Below are positions 33,020-40,936 of a stretch of 45,550 nt of DNA, in pieces. The notes beneath the pieces were generated by a model. The model worked only from the letters and a program-made list of their open reading frames with translations, made no database searches and was not told where the DNA came from. The translations under genes and the position numbers were made by a program. Source of the DNA: Limiplasma sp036652695 (GTDB taxonomy: Bacteria; Bacillota; Clostridia; Christensenellales; Aristaeellaceae); NCBI GenBank assembly GCA_036652695.1, contig JAVVVJ010000014.1, forward strand, positions 1 through 45,550, given 5' to 3'. The number at the start of each line of letters is the position of its first letter. Position 1 is the first letter of the stretch.

Positions 33020-33041
33020 CATTCGCTTGTGGCACGTATCA

Positions 33042-33088
33042 AAACCGCCTTCCCTATCCATACTGCGCAAGGAGGGGGGAGGCGGTTT
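33042..33088 (+). promoter_or_regulatory. Leader hairpin abutting the YdcZ-like start codon
   Basis: AAACCGCCT-TCCC at 33042-33054 pairs with GGGG-AGGCGGTTT at 33076-33088 (13 pairs, one G-U). The 3' arm ends one base before the ATG at 33090 and contains the closer purine-rich ribosome site (GGGGGGAGG), while a second AAGGAGG is in the loop. Folding would hinder initiation, so translational control is possible. Confidence 0.5.
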
Positions 33089-33089
33089 C

Positions 33090-33518
33090 ATGCTTGGGTT
33101 TCTCTTTAGCGTCATCGCAGGTGCGGCCATGAGCGTGCAGGGCGTTATGAACACACGCTTGCAGGATAAAGTGGGCCTTTGGGAGGCGAATGCATATGTG
33201 CAGGGCACAGCGTTCGTGCTTTCCTTGCTTGTGATGTGGATCTTCGGCTCCGGCAATATCAAGGCCTTTGGCGAGGTGAGCAAGGGGTATCTGCTGGGCG
33301 GCGCGCTTGGGCTGGTGATCACCGTAACGGTGATGCTCTCCATTAAGGGGCTGGACGCGACCGTAGCAATTTCCACCATTTTGATTGCGCAACTTTTGGT
33401 AGCCGCGCTGATTGATGGCCTTGGCTGGATGGGACAGGAAAAACTGCATATGGATGTGAAGCAGTTCATTGCCTTGGGGTTGATGCTTGGGGGCGTGGTG
33501 CTGTTCAAGTGGCGGTAG
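33090..33518 (+). CDS. DMT-superfamily YdcZ-type (DUF606) membrane protein
   Basis: A 142-residue protein with about five helices. The start FLFSVIAGAAMSVQGVMNTRL and the segments GLVITVTVMLSIKGLDATVA and LMLGGVVLFKWR are characteristic of DUF606/YdcZ proteins, half-size members of the drug/metabolite transporter superfamily. These often act as pairs, but no partner is adjacent here. The start at 33090 is preceded by a long purine tract. It converges on and overlaps the next gene by 14 bases. Substrate unknown. Confidence 0.88.
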   Translation: MLGFLFSVIAGAAMSVQGVMNTRLQDKVGLWEANAYVQGTAFVLSLLVMWIFGSGNIKAFGEVSKGYLLGGALGLVITVTVMLSIKGLDATVAISTILIAQLLVAALIDGLGWMGQEKLHMDVKQFIALGLMLGGVVLFKWR

Positions 33519-34005
33519 GCGTTGCCGCCTGCCCATCCAACAAGGAGTTTGTTAAGGTGTTGAGCTGATTAACGGCATCGGTCAGGGAGTTGAGCGAATC
33601 GTTGACCTTCTGCCCGCTTACAAGCTTTGCATCATAGGCTTCGATAATGGAATAGATATTGTCGAAGGTGTCCTGGTTGTAGAGGCGACCCACCTCGCCA
33701 TACATGCTTACATTGATGTCGTTAATCACCTCAATGCCGTGTACATACTGGCGCACCAGACCCAGCACGCCGGAGGTCGTGGTTGCGCCAAGGCGGCTAA
33801 GGCTGTTGGTGCTGCTGAGCGCGTGTTGCATTTCACTGCGGATTTTTTGGTTGCGCTGGTTTTCAAAATTCCCTTCGTTGATGCTGCCAACCCCTGCGAA
33901 TTTAAATAGCAAAAACGCCGCAAGAATAACCAACAGGATCACCAGAATGGGACGATATCGGTTGGAGCGCATCACGTTGCTGTAGCCACGATTATATCGC
34001 GTCAT
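33505..34005 (-). CDS. Membrane-anchored protein of unknown function
   Basis: 166 residues that I do not recognise. A basic N-terminus (TRYNRGYSNVMRSNRYR) precedes one membrane helix at about 21-40 (PILVILLVILAAFLLFKFAG). The outer domain of about 125 residues is Asn-, Ser- and Leu-rich and mostly helical (KIRSEMQHALSSTNSLSRLG, SLNSLTDAVNQLNTLTNSLL), ending in a short Thr/Ala tail. Probably an inside-to-outside anchor with a coiled outer domain. The start at 34005 follows GGGGTGG; a longer start at 34029 lacks support. Monocistronic, upstream of and divergent from the Leu-type T-box. Confidence 0.75.
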   Translation of the reverse strand: MTRYNRGYSNVMRSNRYRPILVILLVILAAFLLFKFAGVGSINEGNFENQRNQKIRSEMQHALSSTNSLSRLGATTTSGVLGLVRQYVHGIEVINDINVSMYGEVGRLYNQDTFDNIYSIIEAYDAKLVSGQKVNDSLNSLTDAVNQLNTLTNSLLDGQAATPTAT

Positions 34006-34144
34006 TAAAACCACCCCTTCATTGATCACGAATCAATTCCATTATAACATATTTCCCGGTGATGGTAAAGAAAGGGCAAAATGTGGTTTTTAGCGCATGT
34101 GGACGCTGTTTGAAAAAGGAAATGCGCAAAACGAAAAAACACGC

Positions 34145-34173
34145 TTGACAAACGCTTGCGCCTTGACTACAAT
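34145..34173 (+). promoter_or_regulatory. Promoter of the T-box/acyl-CoA synthetase transcript
   Basis: TTGACA at 34145-34150 and TACAAT at 34168-34173 are 17 bases apart. Transcription would start near 34180, at the base of Stem I. The stretch 34006-34450 holds only this promoter and the T-box leader. Confidence 0.85.
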
Positions 34174-34179
34174 CATTTG

Positions 34180-34412
34180 CAACGCGATGATCGGGCATGG
34201 CTCCCAACGCGCCCTCAAGAGAGATGCCGGCTGGTGAGAGGCATTGGGCGGCGGGATGGCCTCTCCCCCGTGAGCGGCTGGCGTGAACCGATAGTAGCGC
34301 TGGACGGTAGGCTCGTAATCGCCAACCAGAGTGGGGGCTTATGCCCCAACCGAAGTGGTACCGCGGAAGCATAGCTTTCGTCTTCGTTTTTTACGAGGGC
34401 GGAGGCTTTTTT
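34180..34412 (+). ncRNA. T-box riboswitch, predicted Leu specifier (CUC), upstream of an acyl-CoA synthetase
   Basis: Stem I is complete. K-turn halves are AUGA (34188-34191) and UGAG (34271-34274). The lower helix is CGGG (34192-34195) with CCCG (34267-34270), the middle helix UCCC (34202-34205) with GGGA (34253-34256). The AG-rich bulge CAAGAGAG is followed by AUGCC/GGCAU closing the loop GGCUGGUGAGA. The 3' specifier-loop strand is UGGCCUCUCC (34257-34266); by the usual one-base offset the codon is CUC (34263-34265). A stem near 34332-34347 (GGGGC/GCCCC) follows, then the T-box GAAGTGGTACCGCGG (34352-34366). Its UGGU fits an ACCA tRNA end, as in tRNA-Leu. No loop-E AGUA/GAA signature is visible, so the codon is less certain than the RNA class. 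Confidence 0.9.
34374..34412 (+). terminator. T-box terminator before the acyl-CoA synthetase
   Basis: GCTTTCGTCTTCGT (34374-34387) pairs along 14 positions, G-U included, with ACGAGGGCGGAGGC (34393-34406), then six T residues. The alternative pairing CGAAG (34351-34355) with CUUCG (34382-34386) forms the antiterminator. Confidence 0.92.
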
Positions 34413-34450
34413 CATACCGCGGGTCAAGCAACAGTGAGGAGGACGAACCG

Positions 34451-36136
34451 ATGGCATTTGTACCGATGACGGAGCTCCATGAATACACACTGCCCGGGCT
34501 TTTGAGGAGAAACGCGGAGCGATTGCCACAGAACGATTGCATTGTCGCCCCGGAATTTGACGTGCGCTGGAGCTGGCGCGAGTTTGACCGCCGGACGAAC
34601 GTCATTGCGCGCGGCCTCTATGCCATGGGCATTCGCAAAGGCGATCACGTAGCCATCTGGGCTACCAACACGCCTGAATGGCCGCTCATTCAATTTGCTT
34701 CTGCCAAGCTTGGCGCGGTGCTTGTGACCGTCAATACCAATTATAAGCAATTTGAGCTGAACTATCTGCTGACCCAGAGCGATGCAAAGATGCTTGTGAT
34801 GATTAGCGGCGTCAAAAACAACGATTATTTGAGCCATATCACGGGATTAATGCCTTCGATTACAGCGCAGCAGCCGGAAAAAATCGGCGAGAAGGGCTTG
34901 CCGTTCTTAAAGCGCGTTGTGCTGATTGGCAAAAGCGACCACCGTCCCATGGGCATGAATTGCTTTGAAGATCTGTATGCCGCCGCCGCCAGCGTGCCAG
35001 AAAGCGTGGTAGAGCAGAGCATTGCCGCGCTTGATACGCACGATACCATTAACATGCAGTACACCAGCGGCACCACCGGCTTTCCCAAGGGCGTCATGCT
35101 CACCCATTACAACATCACCAACAACGGGCAGTTCATGGGCGATTGCATGAAGCTTACCGAGCGCGACCGTTTGCTGATTGTGGTGCCGCTTTTTCATTGC
35201 TTTGGCTGCGTGCTTGGCATGATGAGCTGCCTCACGCATTGCACCACCATGGTGCTCATGGATCACTACAATCCCTTGCGCGAGATGGAGATCCTTCAAA
35301 ACGCGCGCTGCACTGCTGTACACGGCGTGCCCACCATGTTCATTGGCATGCTGGAGCATCCGGATTTTACAAAGTTTGATTTTTCGCTTTTGCGTACCGG
35401 CATTATGGCGGGCAGCCCTTGTCCTATCAAAACCATGCGTGACGTTACCGAGAAAATGCATTTGAGCGAGCTTACCATCACCTATGGACAAACCGAATGC
35501 AGCCCCGGCATGACCATGAGCCGCACGGACGATCCGCTGGAGCTGCGCGTGACCACGGTTGGCAAGCTGCTTCCGCACACCGAGGGGCGCATCATCGACC
35601 CCGAAACAGGCTGCGAGGTGGCGCGAGGCGTGCCCGGCGAAATTTGCACGCGCGGCTACCTTGTGATGAAGGGCTATTACAAGATGCCCGAGGCTACGCG
35701 TCAGGCCGTGGACGCGGAAGGCTGGCTGCACACCGGCGACATCGGCAGCATGGATGAGGACGGCAACTTCCGCATCACCGGCCGCTTGAAGGATATGATC
35801 ATCCGTGGCGGCGAAAACATCTATCCCCGTGAAATAGAGGAATTCCTGTATACGCACCATGCGGTGCGCGATGTACAGGTCGTGGGCGTGCCCGATGAGA
35901 AGTACGGCGAGGAGGTTTGCGCCTGCGTGGTGCTCAAGGAAGGCTGCGCCGTTACCGAGGTGGAGCTGATCGATTATGTGCGCGCCGGCCTAAGCCGCTT
36001 CAAGGCGCCGCGCTATGTGCTTGTCATGGATGGCTTTCCCATGACCGCCAGCGGCAAAATTCAAAAGTTTAAATTGCGTGAGCTAGGCGTGGAACGCCTC
36101 GGGCTTCAATCCGTGGCTAACATCGAAACCGCCTAG
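34451..36136 (+). CDS. AMP-forming acyl-CoA synthetase (FadD/LcfB-like)
   Basis: A 561-residue ANL-superfamily ligase that activates a carboxylic acid through an acyl-adenylate and transfers it to CoA. Motifs: P-loop YTSGTTGFPKGVMLTHYN near residue 200, YGQTECSPGM (A5), LHTGDIGSMDEDGNFRITG (A7-A8), RLKDMIIRGGENIYPREIE, and C-terminal Lys in TASGKIQKFKLRE. Chain-length preference cannot be read. The start at 34451 lies after GAGGAGGACG; the longer frame runs into the T-box. It is the only gene behind this T-box, which suggests it works in amino-acid supply, for example by activating isovalerate for leucine synthesis, rather than in general fat use. Confidence 0.92.
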   Translation: MAFVPMTELHEYTLPGLLRRNAERLPQNDCIVAPEFDVRWSWREFDRRTNVIARGLYAMGIRKGDHVAIWATNTPEWPLIQFASAKLGAVLVTVNTNYKQFELNYLLTQSDAKMLVMISGVKNNDYLSHITGLMPSITAQQPEKIGEKGLPFLKRVVLIGKSDHRPMGMNCFEDLYAAAASVPESVVEQSIAALDTHDTINMQYTSGTTGFPKGVMLTHYNITNNGQFMGDCMKLTERDRLLIVVPLFHCFGCVLGMMSCLTHCTTMVLMDHYNPLREMEILQNARCTAVHGVPTMFIGMLEHPDFTKFDFSLLRTGIMAGSPCPIKTMRDVTEKMHLSELTITYGQTECSPGMTMSRTDDPLELRVTTVGKLLPHTEGRIIDPETGCEVARGVPGEICTRGYLVMKGYYKMPEATRQAVDAEGWLHTGDIGSMDEDGNFRITGRLKDMIIRGGENIYPREIEEFLYTHHAVRDVQVVGVPDEKYGEEVCACVVLKEGCAVTEVELIDYVRAGLSRFKAPRYVLVMDGFPMTASGKIQKFKLRELGVERLGLQSVANIETA

Positions 36137-36174
36137 CGCGGGGCTATGCGTTGGGTTGGCTGCAAGGGCGCGGC

Positions 36175-36459
36175 CTACTCGTGATCAAAGATCACCTTAT
36201 GCGCGATGTATTTTCCGAAGCTTTCCTTCCACAGGCGATGGGCTTGCGATGCATCGTACGCGGGAAGGCTTTCCCTTTCCATATCAATGAGGATCATCAG
36301 GTCGTAGCGGTTGCCGCCTAAGAGCACAGCGGGATGCAGCGCTACGCTCCTGACGCCCGCAATGTCTATGACGGGCGCGAACACTTCGGTAGCCTCGCGC
36401 AAAAAGGCTTCCCGATCGGCAACCAGATCATTGTACTTAACGATGATGTAATGTTTCAT
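36175..36459 (-). CDS. Dabb-domain (stress-responsive A/B barrel) protein
   Basis: A 94-residue ferredoxin-like dimeric barrel of the Dabb type. It begins MKHYIIVKYNDLVADRE, has VRSVALHPAVLLGGNRYDLMILIDME as the central strands and DASQAHRLWKESFGKYI as the final helix. Ribosome site AAAGGTG, about ten bases before the ATG. Function of these small proteins is mostly unknown. It converges on the acyl-CoA synthetase gene. Confidence 0.85.
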   Translation of the reverse strand: MKHYIIVKYNDLVADREAFLREATEVFAPVIDIAGVRSVALHPAVLLGGNRYDLMILIDMERESLPAYDASQAHRLWKESFGKYIAHKVIFDHE

Positions 36460-36494
36460 GTCAGATACGCACCTTTCTTTTGTTGATCCTCAGC

Positions 36495-36524
36495 ATACTA
36501 TCAAAGAAAAGCGAGAAAAGTCAA
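36495..36524 (-). promoter_or_regulatory. Candidate promoter for the Dabb gene
   Basis: On the minus strand TTGACT (36524-36519) and TAGTAT (36500-36495) have an 18-base spacer, about 35 bases upstream of the start. Confidence 0.6.
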
Positions 36525-36595
36525 TAGAGGCAACCGTACCCACTGCGGCTATCCCTTGGAATGATGCCATGCGCTTTTTTACATTAACGTTTTAC

Positions 36596-36667
36596 TTGAC
36601 TAAATCAAAAAACCATGCTATCCTCATTTCCAACGCGGTGGCACAGGCTTGCCGCCTGTGTTATAAT
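36596..36667 (+). promoter_or_regulatory. his operon promoter region with palindromic operator candidate
   Basis: Two promoters are possible. P1 has TTGACT 36596-36601 and TATCCT 36619-36624 (17-base spacer). P2 has extended -10 TGT-TATAAT (TATAAT 36662-36667) with a weak -35 TGGCAC at 36639-36644. The inverted repeat CACAGGC (36643-36649)/GCCTGTG (36654-36660) fills the P2 spacer and would block it if bound by a repressor. There is no T-box or attenuator before hisZ. Confidence 0.6.
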
Positions 36668-36705
36668 CACAGAATGAACCGCCACGCAAGGCAAGGAGGA
36701 TCTCC

Positions 36706-37818
36706 ATGCAGACGATTGACGTTTTGAACGCGCGGGAGCGGCTGGTGCTATCCCTGCGGGCGCTGTACGAAGGTTGCGGATATGTGCGCTTTCCCATGCG
36801 CCGGTTTGAGGAATACGCCTTCTATCTGGAAAACAAGAGCTTTCTGACCAGCGAAAGCGTGCTCAGCTTCACCAATGCCAACGGCAGGCTCATGGCGCTC
36901 AAGCCGGATGTGACGCTTTCCATTGTCAAGCGCGCGCATGCGGGCAGTGAGGGCGTAGAAAAGCTCTATTATCATGAAAGCGTCTACCGCGTTGCCGCGA
37001 CTGACCATGAATTTACCGAGATTGAGCAGATCGGCGTGGAGCTGTTGGGCGATATCGATTTATACGGCACGGGCGAGGTGCTCCGCTTGGCCATTGAAAG
37101 CCTGCGCGGCACCGGCCTTGCCTATGTGCTGGATGTGAGCCACATGGGCTTTGCGGGCGGCCTGATGGCGGCGGCTGGGCTGGAAGGCGAGCGGCGGGAG
37201 GCGGCTTTTCGCCTTGTGCGCCATAAAAATGCGCATGAGCTGCGAGCCATGCTGCTAGCGTGGCAGGTCGCGCCCTTCTATGCCGAGCGCATCGCGGCGC
37301 TGCCCACGCTTGCTGGTAGCGTGCCAGAAACCCTCAAGCGCGCCGCGGATCTCGCTGTGGGTTCAGAGATGACGCAGGCCATCGGCGAGCTTTCCAAGCT
37401 CTATGGCGTGCTGGAGGCGCTGGGCTTGCAGGCGTGCGTGCGGTTGGATTTTTCCATTCTTAATGATTTGGACTATTATAGCGGCCTTGTGTTTCAGGGC
37501 TATGCCTCGGGCGCGCCGCGCGCGGTGCTTAGCGGCGGGCGGTACGATCCCCTGATGCGCAAGCTGGGCAAACAGGGCGGCGGGCTAGGCTTTGCACTCT
37601 ATTTGGACGAGCTGAAGCACGCCTTGGCGGCCCCTTGCGAATATGACGCGGATGTGCTGGCGCTCTACTGTGCGCAGGATAGTGCGGCGGCAGTGCTCGC
37701 CGCTGCGGAGACGCTTCGCGCGAGCGGCCTTCGCGTGCTGACGGCGACACGCGCGCCTCAAGGGCTGCGCGCGCGCAAGATCATGCGCTTCACTGGCGCG
37801 GGCTTTGACAGCCTTTGA
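36706..37818 (+). CDS. hisZ: ATP phosphoribosyltransferase regulatory subunit
   Basis: A 370-residue paralogue of histidyl-tRNA synthetase that forms the active HisG-HisZ complex. Class II synthetase motifs are visible: KPDVTLSIVKRAH with YHESVYRV (motif 2 region), EIEQIGVELLGDIDLYGTGEVL, and motif 3 LGFALYLDELKHAL. FSILNDLDYYSGLVFQGY and VLSGGRYDPLM match HisZ. There is no anticodon-binding domain of full synthetase length. AAGGAGG precedes the ATG. First gene of the ten-gene his operon. Confidence 0.93.
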   Translation: MQTIDVLNARERLVLSLRALYEGCGYVRFPMRRFEEYAFYLENKSFLTSESVLSFTNANGRLMALKPDVTLSIVKRAHAGSEGVEKLYYHESVYRVAATDHEFTEIEQIGVELLGDIDLYGTGEVLRLAIESLRGTGLAYVLDVSHMGFAGGLMAAAGLEGERREAAFRLVRHKNAHELRAMLLAWQVAPFYAERIAALPTLAGSVPETLKRAADLAVGSEMTQAIGELSKLYGVLEALGLQACVRLDFSILNDLDYYSGLVFQGYASGAPRAVLSGGRYDPLMRKLGKQGGGLGFALYLDELKHALAAPCEYDADVLALYCAQDSAAAVLAAAETLRASGLRVLTATRAPQGLRARKIMRFTGAGFDSL

Positions 37819-37865
37819 GGAAGCAATCGATTGCCGCGTTAAGCGGGAAAAGGGGGAACGAGGAT

Positions 37866-38510
37866 ATGCTGAACATCGCGCTGCCCAAGGGTCGCTTGGG
37901 GGATCGGGTATACAAGCTTTTTCAGGCCATTGGCTGCGATTGCGCCGCCATGGAAGGCGATGATCGCCGCCTTGTGCTGTGCGACCCCGGCGGGGAGATC
38001 AGCTATTTGCTGGTGAAGCCCGCCGATGTAGCCATCTACGTGGAGCATGGCGCGGCGGATATCGGCGTTGTGGGCAAGGATGTGCTCTTGGAGGGCGGGA
38101 ACGACGTATATGAGCTGCTTGATCTGGGCTTTGGCAAATGCCGCATGGCGGAGGCTGCGCCTGTGAACTTTTGGGAGGATACCCAGCGTCCGCTCCGCGT
38201 AGCCACCAAATACCCCGAGATTGCCAAGCGGTTTTATGCGGGCATGAGCCGGGAAATTGAGGTGATCAAGCTCAACGGCTCCATTGAGCTTGCGCCGCTG
38301 CTTGGGCTTTCCGATGTGATTGTGGATATTGTGGAAACGGGCGCAACCCTTGCGCAGAACCATCTAGAGGTTACGCGCGAGCTGCTGCCCATCAGTGCGC
38401 GCCTGATTGCCAACAAAGCGGCCATGAGGTTCAAGGATGAAAAAATTCGCGAAATCGCCGCCCGGCTCGCGCAGGAGCTGGATCGGCGCACAAGGGAGGA
38501 ACCGGCATGA
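37866..38510 (+). CDS. hisG: ATP phosphoribosyltransferase, short form
   Basis: A 214-residue short HisG, first committed step of histidine synthesis (ATP plus PRPP). It begins LNIALPKGRLGDRVYKLF, with VKPADVAIYVEHGAADIGVVGKD split across residues 47-70, and the PRPP loop region DVIVDIVETGATLAQNHL near 155. It lacks the C-terminal ACT-like domain, which explains the need for HisZ. The start at 37866 has a GAGGAT site; the longer frame from 37815 has no support. hisD overlaps its stop by four bases (ATGA). Confidence 0.95.
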   Translation: MLNIALPKGRLGDRVYKLFQAIGCDCAAMEGDDRRLVLCDPGGEISYLLVKPADVAIYVEHGAADIGVVGKDVLLEGGNDVYELLDLGFGKCRMAEAAPVNFWEDTQRPLRVATKYPEIAKRFYAGMSREIEVIKLNGSIELAPLLGLSDVIVDIVETGATLAQNHLEVTRELLPISARLIANKAAMRFKDEKIREIAARLAQELDRRTREEPA

Positions 38511-39793
38511 TCCAGATATTTCACTACCATGGGGAGCGGGCGGATATGCTGCTTAACCGCGCGGAGGAGCAAAAGCGCGACGTGACAGCAGTGGTATCGG
38601 CTGTTTTGAATGATGTGAAGGTACGCGGCGATACGGCGGTGCTTGAGTACTGCGAGCGCTTTGACGGCGCGCGCCCCAAAAGCCTGCTGGTAACGGAGGC
38701 GGAAATTGAGGCGGCCTATCAAAGCGTGGAACCGGAGCTTTTGCGCACCATGGAGCTTGCGGCGCGCAACATCGAGCGCTTTCACATGCAGCAAAAACGC
38801 TCCGGCTTTGTGGATACGCCTAGCGCAGGCGTGGTGCTGGGTCAGCGCGTGCTGCCGCTTGCAAGCGTCGGCCTTTACGTGCCTAGCGGCACGGCGCGCT
38901 ATCCAAGCTCCGTGCTCATGAACGCGATTCCGGCGAAAATCGCAGGCGTAGAAAAAATCGTGATGACCACGCCACCGGACAGGCAAGGCAATGTGCCCGC
39001 TGTGATTTTGGCGGCGGCGAGGCTCGCGGGTGTGCATACCATTGTAAAGCTTGGCGGCGCACAGGCGATTGCCGCGCTTGCTTACGGCACCGCAACCGTG
39101 CCCAAGGTGGATAAAATCGTTGGCCCGGGCAACCTCTACGTGGCTACGGCGAAGCAGCTCTGCTACGCGCAAGGGATTGTGGATATTGATATGATCGCCG
39201 GCCCAAGCGAAATTTTGGTGATTGCCGATGGCGCGGCGAGCAACCCCGTGCATGTCGCCGCGGATTTGTTGAGCCAAGCGGAGCATGACAAGCTTTCCTC
39301 CGCGTGGCTCGTTACGGACAGCCATTCTTTTGCGCTTGCCGTGCAGGCAGAGCTGGAGCGTCAGCTGGCGCTTCTCCCGCGCGCCGATATCGCCCGCGCC
39401 TCGATTGATCAAAACGGGCGCGTCATCGTGGTGGACGATCTGGAAACCGCCGCAAGGGTCGCTGATGAAATTGCACCTGAGCATTTGGAGGTTTGCATAG
39501 ACGATCCATTCAGGCTGCTGCCCTTGCTGCACAACGCGGGGAGCATCTTTCTGGGGCGCAATTGCCCCGAGCCGCTGGGCGATTACCTCGCCGGGCCGAA
39601 CCACACCTTGCCGACCGGCGGCACGGCGCGCTATTCATCCCCGCTGGGTGTGGATGATTTCTGCCGCCGCTCCAGCTATCTCTACTACACTCGCGAGGCG
39701 CTGCTGAATGTGGCGGAGGATGTGCGGCGCTTTGCCCAGAGCGAGGGCTTGCATGCGCACGCAAACGCCGTTCAAGTGCGCATGGGGGAATGA
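38507..39793 (+). CDS. hisD: Histidinol dehydrogenase
   Basis: A 428-residue zinc enzyme for the last two oxidations, histidinol to histidine. Seen: VGLYVPSGTARYPSSVLMN, KIVGPGNLYVATAKQ, IDMIAGPSEILVIAD, LSQAEHDKLSSAW with metal ligands (Gln, His), EIAPEHLEV with the catalytic Glu-His pair, and the C-terminal CPEPLGDYLAGPNHTLPTGG. Full length. Start ATG overlaps the hisG stop. Confidence 0.96.
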   Translation: MIQIFHYHGERADMLLNRAEEQKRDVTAVVSAVLNDVKVRGDTAVLEYCERFDGARPKSLLVTEAEIEAAYQSVEPELLRTMELAARNIERFHMQQKRSGFVDTPSAGVVLGQRVLPLASVGLYVPSGTARYPSSVLMNAIPAKIAGVEKIVMTTPPDRQGNVPAVILAAARLAGVHTIVKLGGAQAIAALAYGTATVPKVDKIVGPGNLYVATAKQLCYAQGIVDIDMIAGPSEILVIADGAASNPVHVAADLLSQAEHDKLSSAWLVTDSHSFALAVQAELERQLALLPRADIARASIDQNGRVIVVDDLETAARVADEIAPEHLEVCIDDPFRLLPLLHNAGSIFLGRNCPEPLGDYLAGPNHTLPTGGTARYSSPLGVDDFCRRSSYLYYTREALLNVAEDVRRFAQSEGLHAHANAVQVRMGE

Positions 39794-39865
39794 GACGTCG
39801 ATTTGCGTCAAGCCCATTAGAAGCCAATGCGGGTAGCTAGTATTTCAAAGGAGGCTGATCCATCC

Positions 39866-40936
39866 ATGAGTGTTTTTCTGCTGCCTGCCCTGCGCGGACT
39901 GGAGCCATATGTGCCCGGCGAACAGCCGCGCGATCCGCGCTGCGTGAAGCTCAACACCAACGAAAGCCCCTATCCACCCTCGCCGCATGTGCTGGACGCG
40001 CTGAGCCGCGAGCAGGCGAACCAGCTGAACCTCTATTCCGATCCGACTGCGTTGCCCCTGCGCCGCGCCATCGCGGAGGTATACGGCTTGCAGCCCGAAA
40101 ATGTATTTACAGGCAACGGATCGGACGAGGTGCTTGCCTTTGCCTTTTTGGCCTATGCGGATGCGGAGCATCCAGTGATCATCCCCGAGGTGAGCTACGG
40201 GTTTTACAGGGTGTTTGCCAAGCTGTTTGGCGTGGAACCTACCCTCGTTCCCGTCAATGAGGATTTTACGCTGCCTGTGGAACGCTTTTGCCATGCACAC
40301 GGCATGGTGGTATTTGCCAACCCCAACGCGCCCACGGGGATTGCGCTGCCGCTTGGTGAGGTGGAGCGAATCGTCACCTCCAACGCGGGACAGGTGGTGC
40401 TGGTGGATGAGGCGTACGTGGACTTTGGCGGCGAAAGCGCATTGGCGTTGCTTGAACGCTGCCCGAATCTGCTCATTGTGCGCACGTTTTCCAAATCGCG
40501 CTCGCTGGCGGGCGCACGGCTGGGGTATGCGTTGGCAGGTTCGGCGCTGATTGCGGATCTGGATCGCGTGCGCAACAGCTTTCATCCGTACAGCATCAAC
40601 CGCCTGAGCATGCTCGCGGGCATTGAGGCCATGCGCGACCGCGCGTATTTTACGGAATGCACGCGCAAAATTATTGCACAGCGCGCGGAAACGGCAAAGG
40701 AGCTATGTGCCCTTGGCTTTACCATGACCGCGAGCGAAGCGAACTTCCTCTTTGCCGCGCACCCTAGGTTGAGCGCCAAGAGCTACTACGAAAAGCTCAG
40801 GGAGCGCGGCGTGCTGGTACGCTGCTTCGGCGGGGCGCTGATGCGGGAGCATGTGCGCATCACCATCGGCACGCGCGAGCAGATGCGCAGGCTGGTGCTG
40901 GAAACACGGGAAATTTTAACGGAGGTGCAGGGATGA
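39866..40936 (+). CDS. hisC: Histidinol-phosphate aminotransferase
   Basis: A 356-residue class I PLP aminotransferase. Motifs: KLNTNESPYPPSP near the N-terminus, FTGNGSDEVLAFAF, VFANPNAPTGIAL, VLVDEAYVDFGG and the PLP Lys in RTFSKSRSLAGARLGYA. It converts imidazole-acetol phosphate to histidinol phosphate. The start at 39866 (MSVFLLPAL) is behind AAAGGAGG. The gap of 72 bases after hisD is the largest in the operon. Overlaps hisB by four bases. Confidence 0.95.
   Translation: MSVFLLPALRGLEPYVPGEQPRDPRCVKLNTNESPYPPSPHVLDALSREQANQLNLYSDPTALPLRRAIAEVYGLQPENVFTGNGSDEVLAFAFLAYADAEHPVIIPEVSYGFYRVFAKLFGVEPTLVPVNEDFTLPVERFCHAHGMVVFANPNAPTGIALPLGEVERIVTSNAGQVVLVDEAYVDFGGESALALLERCPNLLIVRTFSKSRSLAGARLGYALAGSALIADLDRVRNSFHPYSINRLSMLAGIEAMRDRAYFTECTRKIIAQRAETAKELCALGFTMTASEANFLFAAHPRLSAKSYYEKLRERGVLVRCFGGALMREHVRITIGTREQMRRLVLETREILTEVQG

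Noticed and set aside
34907..35860. 317-codon minus-strand frame inside the acyl-CoA synthetase gene
   Set aside because: The plus-strand protein has every ANL motif, and the antisense product is Ala/His-rich with no motif.
38234..39604. 456-codon minus-strand frame antisense to hisG and hisD
   Set aside because: A shadow of the GC-rich codon positions of the his genes; low-complexity His/Arg composition and no family match.
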